Positions 6,940 to 8,544 of a stretch of DNA of 8,544 nt are shown here, in pieces. Source of the DNA: UBA1146 sp050256555. Lineage in GTDB: Bacteria; Planctomycetota; UBA8108; UBA1146. How positions within the stretch are numbered: position 1 is the stretch's first letter; each line of letters opens with the position of its first letter. The stretch lies in the NCBI GenBank assembly GCA_050256555.1, contig JBBWWC010000027.1, positions 1 through 8,544 on the forward strand. Reading direction: 5' to 3'. Under the pieces are notes generated by a model. It made no database searches. It was given only the letters and a program-made list of their open reading frames with translations, and was not told where the DNA came from. The translations under genes were made by a program, and so were the position numbers.

Positions 6940-8534
6940 CGTCACAACCAAAGGTGACGATCCGATTCGATAACAAGGAACTCAAGGTCGATTCAGGATC
7001 GCAGCTGGCGGCTGCTTTGATGCAACATCGTATCTTTACACTTCGATCTTCTCCGGAGGGACAAGATCGTGGAGTCCTTTGTGCGATGGGAAGTTGTCAG
7101 GAGTGCCGTGCGACCGTCGATGGGCATCGCGGAGTGAGAACCTGCCTGGTGACCGTTCGAGATGGAATGGAGATCGCCACTGAACGACCGCTGCGAAGAG
7201 AGCTTCAGCCGCTGGTTGAGCGTTCCGAGATGGTCGAGAAAGAGGCGGGAGTGGTGGTGATCGGTGCCGGTCCGGCGGGCCTTTCTGCCGCCTGTCATGC
7301 CGCAGAACTGGGGCAAGATGTACTACTGGTCGATGAGTCGCCTCGCCCGGGTGGTCGTATCTGGGCCCATCGAGATTCGGTGCCGGCGGTGGTGCAGGGT
7401 TGGATCGATCGGGCCCAGCGGGCTGGAGTTCGCTGGTTGCAGGGAGGCACTGTTGTCGATGGCGCGATGGAGACTGGCGCGATGGAGACTGGTGCGATGG
7501 AGACTGGCGCAAGTGGGTCAGTGCTTACCGCATCCGTGGTCGATGGGAGGCGCACCTACATTCGCTGCCAGAAGATCATCGTGGCGACTGGTGCTCGCGA
7601 AAGATTTCTTCCCTTTCCTGGTTGGACTCTTCCCGGTGTTCTCGGTGCAGGAGCATTGCAGTCTCTCATCAAGGGTGGACTCGATGTTGAGGGGAAACGG
7701 TTGGTCATCGCCGGAAGCGGGCCGTTGTTGTTGGCGGTGGCGCAGCTAGGTACTTCCAGAGGTGCCGACGTACTGATGATCGAACAGGCCTCGTTGGCAC
7801 AACGTTTACCACTGGTATTTTCGTTGTTGTCTTCTACATCACGCCTTTTTGAGGCCTGGAAACTGTGGAAGGAGCTCCGTGGTATCGAGAAGTGTTCTTC
7901 CAGCTGGCCTGTAAAGGCAGAAGGCCAGGAGAAAATTGAAAAGGTACATCTGCAAACAAGAAATGGCATACGGATTGAACCTGCAGATCTTCTGGCGGTC
8001 GGTTTTGGTCTGGTTCCCGAAAGTCGTGTGGCGCAGGGGCTGGGTTGTTTTGTCGAGCAAGACGGGACCGTCAAGGTCGATGAACTTCAGCAGAGTAGTA
8101 TCAGAAATGTGCTTTGTGCTGGCGAGCCGACCGGAGTCGCTGGGAGCGAGGCGGCACTGGCTTCGGGTCAGGTGGCTGGCATCGTGGCAGCTGGTGCGAC
8201 TCCTTCTGCCGATCTGCTGGCGAAGGTACGGCGATTACGAGGCTGGGGGGTGGCTCTGGAAAGAGCGCATTCGCTGCGATCGGAGCTGAAGCCACTGGCC
8301 AGCGAAGATGTGACGATTTGCCGTTGTGAGGATGTGACCGCTTCGACCGTTGAAGGGGTGGGGTCGCTTCGAGAGGCCCGGATGCAGTGCCGGATTGCCA
8401 TGGGACCGTGTCAGGGAAGGGTCTGTGTGCCGATCCTGGCATTTCGAGATGGTCTGGGGCAAGATTCTGTCCGCCCGCCATGGTCGACCAGTCCGGCCCC
8501 GCAGGCGGATCTCTCTTCGACCGATGGACACTAG
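6936..8534 (+). CDS. Fused [2Fe-2S] ferredoxin domain plus FAD/NAD(P) oxidoreductase with C-terminal BFD-like Fe-S domain (HcnA+HcnB / LhpF+LhpE type)
   Basis: A 532-residue electron-transfer subunit. Residues 1-95 form a ferredoxin-like domain with the canonical pattern Cys49-x4-Cys54-x2-Cys57-x12-Cys70 for one [2Fe-2S] cluster. Next comes a two-dinucleotide-domain oxidoreductase: GAGPAG (110-115) with PGGRIW (138-143), the family signature ATGARERFLPFPGWTLPGV (217-235), a second nucleotide motif GSGPLL (260-265), and LCAGEPTGVAGSEAAL near 390-405. The C-terminal BFD-like domain holds Cys462-x-Cys464 and Cys492-x4-Cys497 in GPCQGRVC; the spacing between the pairs (27) looks a little short for the family. 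In HcnABC and LhpBEF the ferredoxin and FAD chains are separate subunits; here they are one chain. The likely role is to take electrons from the flavin of gene 1 and pass them on to an acceptor or respiratory carrier (inference). A (GAMET)3 repeat interrupts the FAD region at 176-190. The start is the ATGA overlap with gene 5 and the stop is TAG. Confidence 0.9.
   Translation: MTSQPKVTIRFDNKELKVDSGSQLAAALMQHRIFTLRSSPEGQDRGVLCAMGSCQECRATVDGHRGVRTCLVTVRDGMEIATERPLRRELQPLVERSEMVEKEAGVVVIGAGPAGLSAACHAAELGQDVLLVDESPRPGGRIWAHRDSVPAVVQGWIDRAQRAGVRWLQGGTVVDGAMETGAMETGAMETGASGSVLTASVVDGRRTYIRCQKIIVATGARERFLPFPGWTLPGVLGAGALQSLIKGGLDVEGKRLVIAGSGPLLLAVAQLGTSRGADVLMIEQASLAQRLPLVFSLLSSTSRLFEAWKLWKELRGIEKCSSSWPVKAEGQEKIEKVHLQTRNGIRIEPADLLAVGFGLVPESRVAQGLGCFVEQDGTVKVDELQQSSIRNVLCAGEPTGVAGSEAALASGQVAGIVAAGATPSADLLAKVRRLRGWGVALERAHSLRSELKPLASEDVTICRCEDVTASTVEGVGSLREARMQCRIAMGPCQGRVCVPILAFRDGLGQDSVRPPWSTSPAPQADLSSTDGH
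7461..7511 (+). repeat. In-frame 15-base tandem repeat encoding (GAMET)3GA
   Basis: The unit GGCGCGATGGAGACT occurs at 7461-7475 and 7476-7490 identically, and at 7491-7505 with one silent change (GGT for GGC). A 6-base partial unit follows at 7506-7511. It encodes Gly-Ala-Met-Glu-Thr three times and then Gly-Ala, residues 176-192 of gene 6. The unit is a multiple of three, so copy-number changes keep the frame. It sits just before the strand leading to the ATGARER motif, where HcnB-type proteins have a variable loop, so it is probably a tolerated slippage expansion. Confidence 0.95.
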
Positions 8535-8544
8535 TGGTTGTTGA

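Noticed and set aside
1..8544. CRISPR array, insertion sequence, tRNA, phage or toxin-antitoxin/defence genes
   Set aside because: No spaced palindromic repeats, transposase motifs, terminal inverted repeats or tRNA-like folds were seen. All six genes are metabolic or transport in type.

Overview
The window holds six intact genes on the + strand, packed into what looks like one operon for small-molecule catabolism. In order they are: a FAD-dependent D-amino-acid-dehydrogenase-type oxidoreductase (298-1416), an enolase-superfamily enzyme of the muconate lactonizing enzyme (MLE) type (about 1489-2895), an Old Yellow Enzyme (OYE)-family flavin oxidoreductase (2892-4340), an Nramp-like membrane transporter (4337-5764), a DUF993 / dihydrodipicolinate-synthase-like TIM barrel (5761-6939), and a fused [2Fe-2S] ferredoxin plus FAD/NAD oxidoreductase of the HcnAB / LhpFE type (6936-8534). 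Genes 2 to 6 are joined by four successive 4-base stop/start overlaps (ATGA, TTGA, ATGA, ATGA), so tight translational coupling is likely. Only genes 1 and 2 are separated, by about 72 bases.

The first ~220 bases are AT-rich (about one third G+C by my count over 1-210). The genes are clearly GC-richer, in the mid-50s percent by eye. This leader is probably the operon's upstream region. It contains a 9-base direct repeat but no convincing promoter or real gene. No terminator is visible, and the last ten bases after gene 6 hold nothing recognisable.

The organism is a bacterium. The moderate GC content, two TTG starts and this particular gene set suggest a planctomycete (Rhodopirellula-like), but that is recollection-based inference and is not proven by the window.

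Functionally, gene 1 and gene 6 resemble the parts of a hydrogen cyanide synthase / D-hydroxyproline dehydrogenase complex (HcnABC, LhpBEF). Gene 1 would be the DAO-type beta subunit. Gene 6 would be the ferredoxin-like gamma and the pyridine-nucleotide-disulfide-type alpha subunits fused into one chain. Between them lie an enolase-superfamily enzyme, an OYE-type enzyme, a transporter and a Schiff-base-lysine TIM barrel. The set parallels, with different protein families in some steps, the known logic of hydroxyproline / proline-betaine breakdown: epimerase, OYE-type demethylase, D-imino-acid dehydrogenase, DHDPS-superfamily deaminase. My working hypothesis is an undescribed uptake and oxidation pathway for a cyclic or N-substituted amino acid. 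The transporter lacks the Nramp metal-binding motifs, which fits an organic or otherwise non-canonical substrate. The true substrate cannot be read from sequence.
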